Below, piece by piece: positions 33,062 through 40,005 of a stretch of DNA of 64,000 bases (position 1 is its first letter; every line of letters starts with the position of its first letter). This DNA comes from a virus. The notes beneath the pieces are model-generated. The model saw only the letters and a program-made list of their open reading frames with translations, made no database searches and was not told the origin of the DNA. The position numbers were made by a program, and so were the translations under genes. The DNA lies in the IMG/VR virus record IMGVR_UViG_3300046656_000199, positions 1 through 64,000 of that record, one strand, 5' to 3'.

Positions 33062-34330
33062 GTGAGTCCCATCGTGGCCCGTCCGCGCGTGCAGCCGCAT
33101 CCCGTCAGAGTCACCGTCGTCCGCTACCTCGATGCCGAGGGCCGACCCGTCCGCAAGGGCACAGAGGGCGCCCGGCACGTCGTCACACAGTCGGACAGCT
33201 ACTACGCCGTCCTCTACACGGGCGGCGTCAAGCGACGGGTACCGCTCAAGACCACGGACCTGAGAGGCGCCTGGGTCGCCCTGGACGCACTCCAGAAGCG
33301 TCTGGAGCGAGAGGGTGCTGGCATCGTCGACCCGACCCTTGCCGCGGCACGTCGGCCCATCGCCGAGCTGGTGGAGGAGTGGGTGCGCTCCGTGCGGAAC
33401 AGCGGGGTCGCGGAGAAGCGCGTCACCGATCTGAGGTCGCGGGTTCTGCGGCTGGTGACGCTGGCCGGCTGGAGGAGGGTCACGGACATGACGGCGGATT
33501 CGCTCAGGCAAGCGCTGGCGGCCCTGGCAACCGTGATGGACAGGCACGGACCATCCAGCCGAGGACGGGGCAGGGGGCCGAAGACGCGCAACCACTACCT
33601 CTCGCACGCCCGCCAGTTTGCCGAGTGGTGCGTCGAGGGGGACAGGCTGTTGCGCAATCCGTTTCGCAGTGTGCGGCCGGTGTCGACCGAGGAGGACATC
33701 CGCCACGCCCGACGGGAGCCGACCGACGACGAGGTGCGGAGGCTGTTCGACTACCTGCCCACCGCGCCCGTGCGGATCGGCACCAGCGGCCCGCAACGGC
33801 TACTAGCCTACCAATTAGCGATGAGTACCGGCTTCCGGGCAGGGGAGTTGCGTCGGCTGGTACGGGCGTCGTTCGCGCTTGACGGCGTGCCCACCGTGAC
33901 CGTGGCGGCCAGCTTCAGCCGGAAGAAAAAGCGTTCAGCCACGCAGCAGCTTCCCGCCTGGCTCGCCGACGAGTTGCGTGCGTGGCTCGCCAAGGGCGGC
34001 GGCCTGTGGACCTCGTGGACGCGAACGGGATCGCCGGGGCTGTGCCTGCGGGCGGACCTCGAAGCGGCTGGCGTGGAGCGGACGAAGCCCGCGGCGGACG
34101 GGGTGACGCCGCTGCACCTCGATTTTCACTCGCTGCGTGGGTGGTATATTTCACGACTTGCCGATCAGCCCGATATCAGCCCGAAGACACTGCTGGAACT
34201 GGCCCGGCACTCCGACAGCAACCTGACACTCAGGATCTACGCCAAGCGGTCGGAATCTGGCATCGGCCACGCCGTTGACTCGCTGCCTCGACCAGGAGCA
34301 ATCAAACCAACGAAAGGGGGGAAGGAATGA
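33062..34330 (+). CDS. Tyrosine recombinase (phage integrase)
   Basis: 422 residues from GTG 33062. N-terminal part is basic and likely binds arm sites; residues about 95-200 fit the SAM-like core-binding domain (LVEEWVRS ... YLSHARQFAEWC). Catalytic domain: Arg259 (TGFRAGELRRL), Lys near 289 (SRKKKR), His356-x-x-Arg359 (FHSLRGWY), His383 (ARHSDSNLTL) and Tyr393 (RIYAK). All expected active-site residues are present. It should integrate the phage at attP, probably in the non-coding zone at 35.1-35.5 kb. Confidence 0.85.
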   Translation: MSPIVARPRVQPHPVRVTVVRYLDAEGRPVRKGTEGARHVVTQSDSYYAVLYTGGVKRRVPLKTTDLRGAWVALDALQKRLEREGAGIVDPTLAAARRPIAELVEEWVRSVRNSGVAEKRVTDLRSRVLRLVTLAGWRRVTDMTADSLRQALAALATVMDRHGPSSRGRGRGPKTRNHYLSHARQFAEWCVEGDRLLRNPFRSVRPVSTEEDIRHARREPTDDEVRRLFDYLPTAPVRIGTSGPQRLLAYQLAMSTGFRAGELRRLVRASFALDGVPTVTVAASFSRKKKRSATQQLPAWLADELRAWLAKGGGLWTSWTRTGSPGLCLRADLEAAGVERTKPAADGVTPLHLDFHSLRGWYISRLADQPDISPKTLLELARHSDSNLTLRIYAKRSESGIGHAVDSLPRPGAIKPTKGGKE

Positions 34331-34343
34331 TCGACCTGACGAA
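34274..34343. repeat. Direct repeat, copy 1 (3' end of integrase and beyond)
   Basis: Covers the last integrase codons and following bases (ACTCGC, CAATCAAACCAACGAA, then GAATGATCGACCTGACGAAC). The second copy is at 34651-34712; together they bracket about 350 bases. Confidence 0.7.
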
Positions 34344-34362
34344 CGATACTCGCAGGAAAACA

Positions 34363-34394
34363 CAAACGGCAAGTGACGAATCACCCGCCGTTTG
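34363..34394 (+). terminator. Hairpin after the integrase gene
   Basis: Outer arms CAAACGGC (34363-34370) and GCCGTTTG (34387-34394), inner arms GTGA/TCAC with CGAA loop. Followed by GCTGTTTCGCCC. Probable terminator for integrase. The rest of 34331-34694 has no convincing gene and holds also a 16-bp palindrome (GCACCCGTACGGGTGC, 34509-34524). Confidence 0.5.
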
Positions 34395-34650
34395 CTGTTT
34401 CGCCCTTCACCTAGTCCGCGTTGTGGTGTCCAGGTCGCCAAACTCAGTCACCACGGCACGGATCGCAGCGAAAGGAGGCGGTCCTGATGGACCCGATAAC
34501 GGCCTGACGCACCCGTACGGGTGCCGTCCGTTGCTTTCCGTATTATCGGCAACTTCCCCGGCGCAATCAAGAGCTTTATCGCGAAACGAGTCGACGCAGG
34601 AGTTCCTAGCGGCTCTCGCAGACGAAACCGGAATTCCGGTTTCGGTTCTT

Positions 34651-34712
34651 GTCGACTCGCGGCCGGGAACAATCAAACCAACGAAGGAGACAGAATGATC
34701 GACCTGACGAAC
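34651..34712. repeat. Direct repeat, copy 2 (leader and start of the 34695 gene)
   Basis: Imperfect copy of 34274-34343: ACTCGC, then CAATCAAACCAACGAAGGA and GAATGATCGACCTGACGAAC. The integrase end is echoed in translation (VDS-RPG-IKPTK). Confidence 0.7.
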
Positions 34713-35069
34713 CTGACGCCGGCACCGTGGTTCAATTTGAGTTTCGGCACGAAGGGAGATTTCGGCCTGTTCTACGGCGATCCGAAGGACGCCAGCGAGA
34801 TATTCGACCTCATCGAGTCGAACAAGCCGGGTGACATGGAATTCATCGCCCTGGCGCGCAACGCCTTCGACATCATGCTGAGGCGAGGCTGGCACGCACA
34901 GAAGACCGAGGAAGGAACGCTGTGGGTGGTCCTGCAATCGCAACCGTCTTATTTCCCGCTCGAACTGTTTCAGGACTGGACCGATCACGCCTACCACTCC
35001 GATCCCTTCACCGCTCTCGTCGAGGCCGACCGTTGGTATCGGGAGCATGTCGAGACGCCGAAACCGTAG
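34695..35069 (+). CDS. Hypothetical protein
   Basis: 124 residues from ATG 34695, behind GAAGGAGACAG. Begins MIDLTNLTPAPWFNLSFGTK, a start seen in small planctomycete proteins, then FIALARNAFDIMLRRGWHA and DRWYREHVETPKP. Its first codons are repeated downstream of the integrase. Function unknown. Confidence 0.6.
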   Translation: MIDLTNLTPAPWFNLSFGTKGDFGLFYGDPKDASEIFDLIESNKPGDMEFIALARNAFDIMLRRGWHAQKTEEGTLWVVLQSQPSYFPLELFQDWTDHAYHSDPFTALVEADRWYREHVETPKP

Positions 35070-35116
35070 GATTATGCGCTTTCTAACCCCTGACTTACCA
35101 GCGGTATGCGCTCGGT

Positions 35117-35136
35117 ATGCGCGGCGCGCCGCGCAT
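35117..35136. promoter_or_regulatory. 20-bp perfect palindrome
   Basis: ATGCGCGGCGCGCCGCGCAT, with a further TATGCGC copy on each side. Possible binding site for integrase, excisionase or a repressor. Confidence 0.5.
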
Positions 35137-35209
35137 ATGCGCCGGGGATGGATAGAGGACGCCTCGCCCCGGATTGTAACGGTTGCGCGATTGGGTTGCC
35201 CTGAACCTT

Positions 35210-35249
35210 GTCCACTCGGGTCCACTCCGGTACACTAGGGTACACTGAA
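35210..35249 (+). repeat. Four phased 10-bp direct repeats (GTMCACTNNG)
   Basis: GTCCACTCGG, GTCCACTCCG, GTACACTAGG, GTACACTGAA in immediate succession. One helical turn per unit means all bound proteins would face the same side, as with arm-type integrase or iteron-type sites. Confidence 0.65.
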
Positions 35250-35551
35250 CGCAGAGAGGCAACGGGCGGTATTCTGGGCTATACTCGCAAATGGTTCGTG
35301 AATTGCCGAGAAGTGCAGACAGAGACGCCGGTGGGAGTCGAAGACATTTGCCGCCCGGCTGGATGTTATGCGGATGGAAAGCGTTAGGGAAAACGGCCAG
35401 TTCCGGTTGCCCGGTCGGTTGCTCGGAATGACTCGCTACTGACCTTGCAATCAGGATCGGGCCAGCTGTTAAGTGTACGCCGGTTCAGAGTCGACGGATC
35501 GTCCCGCCTCGGTCTGTCGGCATCCTGCCAGGAGAAGGGGACTCACATCTC

Positions 35552-35791
35552 ATGCAGGACTCTCCGCACCCCGCGGGGGTGGCTCAGCTCGTTACCCTCG
35601 ATCAACTCGCCGTGGTGGTTGGCCTCTCGAAACGCAGTCTCGAACGGTACAAGGGCAGGGGTCTACCATCCCCCGTTCGAACAGGACGCAACGGCCGGGC
35701 GCACCTCTGGAACTACACAGCGGTGCGGTCCTGGCTCGAAGACACTTTTGGTGTTCTGCTTCCAGAAAGATACCCCGGAATCGTCTGGTGA
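35552..35791 (+). CDS. Excisionase-like HTH protein (first of three)
   Basis: 79 residues from ATG 35552 (AGGAGAAGGGG upstream). Winged-helix/MerR-type pattern: LVTLDQLAVVVGLSKRSLER followed by basic wing RTGRNGRAHLW and TAVRSWLEDTF. Such proteins act as recombination directionality factors or regulators. Confidence 0.65.
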   Translation: MQDSPHPAGVAQLVTLDQLAVVVGLSKRSLERYKGRGLPSPVRTGRNGRAHLWNYTAVRSWLEDTFGVLLPERYPGIVW

Positions 35792-35880
35792 GGTGCACCC
35801 CGCAAGTGCCTCAGGGTACCCCGCAAGGATTCGAGGGTACCTGGCAACCCGCAACCTTACGCAACCGCACATGCACCGTT

Positions 35881-35886
35881 TATAAT
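35881..35886 (+). promoter_or_regulatory. TATAAT -10 box for the HTH gene pair
   Basis: Perfect TATAAT 42 bases before ATG 35928. No strong -35 at 16-18 bases; instead upstream repeats (GGGTACC twice, CCCCGCAAG twice) suggest an activator or repressor site. Confidence 0.5.
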
Positions 35887-35927
35887 CGTTGGCGACACCG
35901 GCGGAACCGGAGCAAGAGGGGGCACCC

Positions 35928-36125
35928 ATGCAGGGCATCGAGATCAAACCCGACGCCTGGTACACCGAGCAGGAATTGCGTCGGTGGGGCTTCGACACGG
36001 ACGAGTTGTCGCGTGGCCGATCGGCTGGCGAGTTGCGCTATCTGGATCGCGGCCGGAGCAGCATGAGGCTGTATAAGGGCGAGTGGTTGCTAAAGTGGCT
36101 CGAAGGAAAGGCGGTGCCCGCGTGA
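35928..36125 (+). CDS. HTH protein (second of three)
   Basis: 65 residues from ATG 35928 (AGAGGGGGCACCC). DAWYTEQELRRWGFDTDEL and RYLDRGRSSMRLYKGEWLLKWLE follow the HTH-plus-wing pattern of planctomycete phage excisionase-like proteins. Ends overlapping the next gene (GTGA). Confidence 0.6.
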   Translation: MQGIEIKPDAWYTEQELRRWGFDTDELSRGRSAGELRYLDRGRSSMRLYKGEWLLKWLEGKAVPA

Positions 36126-36322
36126 CCCCACGTCTCGCCGTCTACACCGTGGCCGAGGTCGCCGCCCTCCTGCGTGTCTGCGAGCGGACGGTACGGCGCC
36201 TGATCGACTCCGGCGAGCTGCGCCCCTGCCGGCGTGTGCGGGGGCGCACGGGGCAGCTCAGCCGCAGCATCCGGATCCCCGAGAGCGAGGTACGTCGGCT
36301 GCTCGATCCCGTCCCGGCGTGA
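36122..36322 (+). CDS. Excisionase-family HTH protein (third of three)
   Basis: 66 residues from GTG 36122. Standard helix-turn-helix motif: VYTVAEVAALLRVCERTVRR, LIDSGELRPC, then RIPESEVRRLLDP. Likely Xis or partner regulator. Confidence 0.75.
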   Translation: MTPRLAVYTVAEVAALLRVCERTVRRLIDSGELRPCRRVRGRTGQLSRSIRIPESEVRRLLDPVPA

Positions 36323-36473
36323 CCTAACGTGGCCCAACATGACCTAACCATCTGCGTGCCCTGCGTCCGGGGTGCGCGCGTCGTACACGGCCCCGGTGCC
36401 GACAGTCGCCGGGCCGTCCGCGCCATGGAAGGCGCGGTGTTCACCTTCGCCCGTCACCCGAGGAGATCAGCAA

Positions 36474-36698
36474 ATGGCCTTTGAGAAACCGACCAAGGAG
36501 CAGCTTGGCAATCGCTTCCGGCACCATGCGCCCAAGGGCGACCAAGCCGAGCGATACGCCAGGGTGCGCGAGGAAATCTTCGCCGCAGCAATGGTATGCG
36601 TCGATCTGACGCCGTGCAGCCCCGAGCAGACGCTGGCGCTCAACGCGCTCGACGAAGCCATGATGTTCTTTGTCGCGGCGATCACACGCAACGAATGA
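36474..36698 (+). CDS. Acb2-like cyclic-nucleotide sponge (anti-CBASS)
   Basis: 74 residues from ATG 36474, behind GAGGAGATCAGCAA. Matches the pattern of Acb2/Tad1-hairpin small proteins: N-R-F-x-x-H-x-P-K near the start, QAERYARVREEIFAAAMV helix, D-L-T-P-C-S-P-E-Q-T turn, then LALNALDEAMMFFVAAITRNE. Acb2 proteins form hexamers and bind the cyclic signalling nucleotides of CBASS, blocking the defence. It lies in the lysogeny-to-early boundary where anti-defence genes are common. The two hairpins ahead of it (36393-36435) could modulate expression. Confidence 0.7.
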   Translation: MAFEKPTKEQLGNRFRHHAPKGDQAERYARVREEIFAAAMVCVDLTPCSPEQTLALNALDEAMMFFVAAITRNE

Positions 36699-36728
36699 CG
36701 GAATGACCACGCACGGAGGACACGCAGG

Positions 36729-36938
36729 ATGGACCCCGAGACGCTGGCCCGGATCGACGATCAGATCGAGAAGCTGGAAGACGAGCTGATCGCCCTCCAG
36801 CGGTCCGGCAGTGTACTGGACGTGACGCGGGTAGCCATTCTGCGGCGTTGGCTGCGCTGGCTGGAGGGGCTGCGGCAGGAGGCCACGGGAGGCGACGAGG
36901 CTGGCGTACACGAACACGACCTGGGCGGGGAGGGCTGA
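36729..36938 (+). CDS. Small coiled-coil hypothetical protein
   Basis: 69 residues from ATG 36729 (ACGGAGGACACGCAGG). Helical (LARIDDQIEKLEDELIALQ) followed by RRWLRWLEGLRQEA and an acidic end. Downstream of the Acb2-like gene; function unknown. Confidence 0.55.
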   Translation: MDPETLARIDDQIEKLEDELIALQRSGSVLDVTRVAILRRWLRWLEGLRQEATGGDEAGVHEHDLGGEG

Positions 36939-36970
36939 GGCGCGCCGGCGAGTCTGCGGCGCGCGGGGCG

Positions 36971-37171
36971 TCAGGAGGATTTCGGCGATGATGGGTCGGC
37001 GTTCTCAGCCTTGAGATGTCGGCGGATGGCACGGAGCAGTTCGGCCGTCAACGTGCGGTCCTCACGCTCAGCGAGAGCGAGCATAAGGTCCAACTCGTGA
37101 TTGGGCAAACGCAGGGTGATCCGACGTGCCTTGTGCCGATCGCTTTTCTTTTTCGGAGACATGATGAGCAT
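36971..37171 (-). CDS. RHH repressor (second)
   Basis: 66 residues from ATG 37171 (AGAGGACGGC nine bases upstream; ATG 37162 is less well placed). RRITLRLPNHELDLMLALAE (strand plus helix) and RTLTAELLRAIRRHLKAE form a ribbon-helix-helix fold. Divergent from the SWIM-protein gene; the shared gap contains TATAAT on the minus strand (37215-37210) and the 18-bp palindrome at 37273-37290. Likely controls the early genes. Confidence 0.65.
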   Translation of the reverse strand: MLIMSPKKKSDRHKARRITLRLPNHELDLMLALAEREDRTLTAELLRAIRRHLKAENADPSSPKSS

Positions 37172-37269
37172 AGTAGCCGTCCTCTGACATGGAATCAACG
37201 ACGCATGACATTATAAGGCGTCCACTTGCGTCTACATACATCAATCTGAGAAAAATGTGCATATTGGGG

Positions 37270-37298
37270 TTGCATGTGGACGTCCACATGATTAAGAT
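37270..37298 (+). promoter_or_regulatory. Early promoter with 18-bp operator in the spacer
   Basis: TTGCAT (37270-37275), 17-base spacer, TAAGAT (37293-37298). The perfect palindrome CATGTGGACGTCCACATG fills 37273-37290, so binding would block the polymerase. A half-site GTCCAC recurs at 37220. Confidence 0.65.
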
Positions 37299-37355
37299 AC
37301 CTCTGTTGGGTTGACGTTCGCACTTCGCGGCGGACCCGACGAGAGGATTACGGCG

Positions 37356-37691
37356 ATGACGACGACAGCAACAGCAACGCGGCAGGGTGGCGTTCGGGTT
37401 CTCGGCAAGCTGAGCAACGGCGAGTTGCTGGTGCAGATCAGGACCGAATGCCGCAAGGGTAGCGTGGTCGGCAATTACACCGTGGCCCGCATCCCGAGCG
37501 ATTTTGGTGATGCGTTTGCCGTGGTCAAGGTTCCCGACGCCGGAGCGGGCACGAGCGACGACGAGACGGTGTACCACGTCAACCTCGACGATTCCGGTAG
37601 TTCGTGCTCGTGCCCGGATCACGTTTATCGTTCGTCGAAATGTCGCCACATCAGCGCCTGCATGGCGTTGAGTGACGCGCGGAGAATCTAA
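37356..37691 (+). CDS. SWIM-type zinc-finger protein A
   Basis: 111 residues from ATG 37356 (GAGAGGATTACGGCG). The C-terminus has the C-x-C-x(n)-C-x-H pattern of SWIM fingers (CSCPDH...KCRHI). The upstream half is beta-rich (GELLVQIRTEC, YTVARIPSDFG). First gene of the early operon; resembles the gene at 41873. SWIM domains bind nucleic acid or protein. Confidence 0.65.
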   Translation: MTTTATATRQGGVRVLGKLSNGELLVQIRTECRKGSVVGNYTVARIPSDFGDAFAVVKVPDAGAGTSDDETVYHVNLDDSGSSCSCPDHVYRSSKCRHISACMALSDARRI

Positions 37692-37745
37692 CCCGACTGC
37701 CAGAGAGACAGGGAAGTCTCTTTTTGATCTTTGCAGGGCAGGTCG

Positions 37746-37950
37746 AGGAAGGGCCAGGAATGGCCAGGCTGGGAACGGCGAGTCCCGGCGCGGCCTGGAC
37801 CGGCATGGCCAGGAACGGAGCGGCATGGCAAGGACTGGCATGGGGTGGCGAGGAGCGGCGGGGCCGGTCCGCGCGGGGCTCGGCACGGTGGGGCACGGCG
37901 AGGCACGTCCAGGCGTGGACTTGCTAGGCTCGGCCGGGAAAGGCAAGGCT
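37746..37950 (+). repeat. 41 tandem NGGNN pentamers
   Basis: In strict 5-base phase, GG occupies the same place in about 36 of 41 units; flanking bases vary. Fills most of the 440-base gap between the SWIM gene and the next regulator; no gene seen in it. Such (GG-N3) spacing could form two-layer G-quadruplexes on the + strand. Confidence 0.8.
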
Positions 37951-38129
37951 ACCCGTTTTCCGTCCACGGCCACGCCATTGGCCGCTAACGGCACCCTACC
38001 AATGTGCCGAGTGGTTGCCCTAGCCGTGGAGTGGGCACCCTGTCGTCTGGGACTAACCGCGGCCGTCTGAGTGAACCTCCATTACGCCTCCGCTCGGGAC
38101 CGCCACCGAGCGGAGGAGGAGAACCCGAC

Positions 38130-38429
38130 ATGAAACCGCAAGATGCACACGATATCGCCGTGATAGCCCGCAACACTGACAAGGGATTAAACTCGTCGGC
38201 GTTGACGCTGCTCAATGCCATCTGGCACGGTCGCAATCAGGCCCATCCGCCAAGCGTTCGCGAACTGATGGACCTGACCGGAATCGACAGCACGAACGGC
38301 ATTGCTTTCCATCTCAATCGCCTGCGCAAACTCGGCCTGATCGAGTGGGACGTGGCCAAGGGTCGCACGCTGTCGCCGCGCTGCCGGTTCATCCCGGCGG
38401 ACGAACTGGCCGCGCTGCCGTTGTCCTGA
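38130..38429 (+). CDS. LexA-like winged-helix DNA-binding protein (N-terminal domain only)
   Basis: 99 residues from ATG 38130 behind GGAGGAGGAG. Pattern LNAIWHGRNQAHPPSVRELMD, SFHLNRLRKLGLIEW-like wing (IAFHLNRLRKLGLIEW) and GRTLSPRCRF fit the LexA N-terminal wHTH. The autocleavage/dimerisation domain is absent, so it is a stand-alone regulator. Confidence 0.65.
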   Translation: MKPQDAHDIAVIARNTDKGLNSSALTLLNAIWHGRNQAHPPSVRELMDLTGIDSTNGIAFHLNRLRKLGLIEWDVAKGRTLSPRCRFIPADELAALPLS

Positions 38430-38637
38430 CCGTACACGGCGGACCGCGGCCCCGATCGACTCTCCATCCCGAGCGAGGAGTCCTGACGGCCTGTCGCGGT
38501 CGGCCACCTAGTTGCGAGGATGAACGATGCGCCGCTGTCACCGATTCGCCCTGTACCGCCGCGGTGTGCCCCGCACTATGCCGGCCTTCGCCCTGCGCGA
38601 TCTGGGTATCGACCGACTCGGCCTCACAGGAGACATC

Positions 38638-38907
38638 ATGTTTGACGGGCTGGAACGCGGCATGATCATCGCCGTGGACACGATCAGCTTCCCCTTCGTG
38701 GGCGAGGTGGACGGCTTCGGCGAAACCTTCATCCGCCTGAAGAACGCCGTCAAGATCCTGTGGGACGGCAGGCATGGCGAGTACGCGGCGGGCAAACCTC
38801 CGACCACAGCCGAGATCGAGAAAACCTACCCGCTGTACACGATCTCGGCCGACGCAATCATCGGCTGGGGTCGCTACCCCGGCGGGAAAATTCCGGAGCC
38901 TCGCTGA
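38638..38907 (+). CDS. Hypothetical protein
   Basis: 89 residues from ATG 38638 with CAGGAG six bases upstream; an in-frame ATG at 38527 is possible but the preceding 37 codons read poorly. MIIAVDTISFPFVGEVDGFGETF and YPLYTISADAIIGWGRYPGG suggest a small beta protein. Its stop overlaps the start of the Gly-rich repeat gene. Confidence 0.55.
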   Translation: MFDGLERGMIIAVDTISFPFVGEVDGFGETFIRLKNAVKILWDGRHGEYAAGKPPTTAEIEKTYPLYTISADAIIGWGRYPGGKIPEPR

Positions 38908-39239
38908 TGCGAAAAACGACGTCGCAGAAATACGAGTCGAACTACTACGAGAGCGGCGGTCGGAGCGTCGGTCTGAGCGGCGGTCTGAACGGCGGTCGGA
39001 GCGGCGGTCGGAGCGTCGGTCGGAGCGGCGGTCTGAACGGCGGTCTGAGCGGCGGTCTGAGCGTCGGTCGGAGCGTCGGTCGGAGCGACGGTCGGATCGG
39101 CGGTCGGATCGGCGGTCGGAGCGGCGGTCGGAGCGGCGGTCTGAGCGTCGGTCGGAGCGGCGGTCTGAGCGACGGTCGGAGCGACGGTCGGATCGGCGGT
39201 CGGATCGGCGGTCGGAGCGGCGGTCGGAGCGGCGGCTAA
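38907..39239 (+). CDS. Gly-Gly-Arg-Ser tetrapeptide repeat protein
   Basis: 110 residues from ATG 38907 (TGATG overlap, GGAG eight bases upstream). The first 16 residues are unique and Tyr-rich (RKTTSQKYESNYYES). The rest is 23 tetrapeptides of the type GGRS/VGRS/GGLS/GGRI, coded by a 12-bp DNA repeat. Arg/Gly-rich repeats often bind RNA or form condensates. All frames of the repeat are open, so this reading rests on the ribosome site and coupling. Confidence 0.5.
   Translation: MRKTTSQKYESNYYESGGRSVGLSGGLNGGRSGGRSVGRSGGLNGGLSGGLSVGRSVGRSDGRIGGRIGGRSGGRSGGLSVGRSGGLSDGRSDGRIGGRIGGRSGGRSGG
38957..39232 (+). repeat. 23 tandem copies of a 12-bp repeat (CGGTCNGANCGN)
   Basis: Units differ at three positions only (C/G-G/T, G/A/T, G/T/A) and show higher-order blocks, a sign of slippage or unequal exchange. 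No spacers between units. Confidence 0.9.
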
Positions 39240-39249
39240 TCGAACGGTG

Positions 39250-39305
39250 AGCCGCATCACCTGAATGCGGCTGGCGTGAGCAGGCACGGCGATGACGGTG
39301 CCTGC
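39250..39305 (+). other. Two successive hairpins after the repeat gene
   Basis: GCCGCAT/ATGCGGC (39251-39257/39265-39271) and GCAGGCAC/GTGCCTGC (39280-39287/39298-39305). They lie in a 234-base gap without gene; a third small stem CCCC/GGGG follows near 39315. May terminate or process the transcript. Confidence 0.5.
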
Positions 39306-39473
39306 ATCGCTCCCCGGATACAGGGGATAGCCACGCACGCGGCGAATTGGCGTGATACGGAGTCGGCGCGGAAGCCAGCCGACACGACGACGGTTCGGTC
39401 GATCCCACGCGAGCGCTGCGAATCGGGGCGTTGCTGTCCCGAGTGGGACTGGAGTCACTTACACGAGGTAACG

Positions 39474-39836
39474 ATGGCACTAGATTGCGAAGTCATGATT
39501 GAGCAGGCCATCCGAGACGGTCTTCGTCAGGGCGTGGCCGAGAAACTGCGTTACTTCACGCAGTTCAACGAGTTGCTGGCTCAAGCCTTTGAGACGCAGA
39601 AGCCCAAACTTCGCCGCATCATCGACGAGGTTTTTAACTCCTGCCTCGACGACCCGCAGTTTCGCGCCGACCTTGCCGAAGAGCTGCGGCACAAACTGTC
39701 CAAGACACTTGTCCAGCGCTTCGGCGGCGAGATGGAGAAACAGGTCAACGTCCTGAAATCTGACCCTCTGACGCGAGCGCGAATCACACTGGCCATCGAG
39801 CAGATTGTCAAGGAGCGGTCGGTAGCGACTGCTTAA
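39474..39836 (+). CDS. Hypothetical helical protein
   Basis: 120 residues from ATG 39474 (ACGAGGTAACG). Almost wholly helical (MIEQAIRDGLRQGVAEKLRYF, LAEELRHKLSKTLVQRFGGEM), mixed charge. No family recognised; early region. Confidence 0.55.
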   Translation: MALDCEVMIEQAIRDGLRQGVAEKLRYFTQFNELLAQAFETQKPKLRRIIDEVFNSCLDDPQFRADLAEELRHKLSKTLVQRFGGEMEKQVNVLKSDPLTRARITLAIEQIVKERSVATA

Positions 39837-40005
39837 GCGTGCTCCCACCCCTCTTCGGTACGGCGAGACGGGGCCGCTGGCTACGGCCGGTGGAGTATGG
39901 GCGTTTGAGCGAAGTCGTACCAGGCCGAACGCGGGCGGGACAAGCCGATTGCAAGCGGCAGCGTGACAGCCGGGAGAGACCGGCAAATACATCCGAGGAC
40001 GGATT

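Larger units (their letters stand above)
35070..35551. other. Non-coding putative attP/regulatory zone
   Basis: No gene seen in about 480 bases between the hypothetical gene and the first excisionase-like gene. It contains a 20-bp palindrome (35117-35136), four phased 10-bp repeats (35210-35249) and, on the minus strand around 35330-35350, a TTCGACTCCCACCGGCGTC stretch resembling the T-loop and 3' acceptor strand of a tRNA, a common attP core type. The location between int and xis-like genes is typical for attP. Confidence 0.45.

Noticed and set aside
32642-33796. 384-codon minus-strand frame through the integrase 5' half
   Set aside because: Only its last 66 codons (the RHH protein) have a promoter, ribosome site and domain; the rest is opposite the integrase.
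34327-34698. 123-codon frame MIDLTNDTRRKTQ... after the integrase
   Set aside because: Its start and end are the two copies of the direct repeat and the middle runs through a terminator-like hairpin and palindrome; composition not convincing as protein.
38521-38649. Short frame MNDAPLSPIRPVPP... upstream of the 38638 gene
   Set aside because: Has a possible GAGG site, but composition is Arg/Pro-biased as expected from GC-rich noise and the downstream start has a better ribosome site.
38957-39232. CRISPR-like array
   Set aside because: Units are contiguous 12-mers without spacers and keep codon phase; this is a minisatellite in a coding frame.
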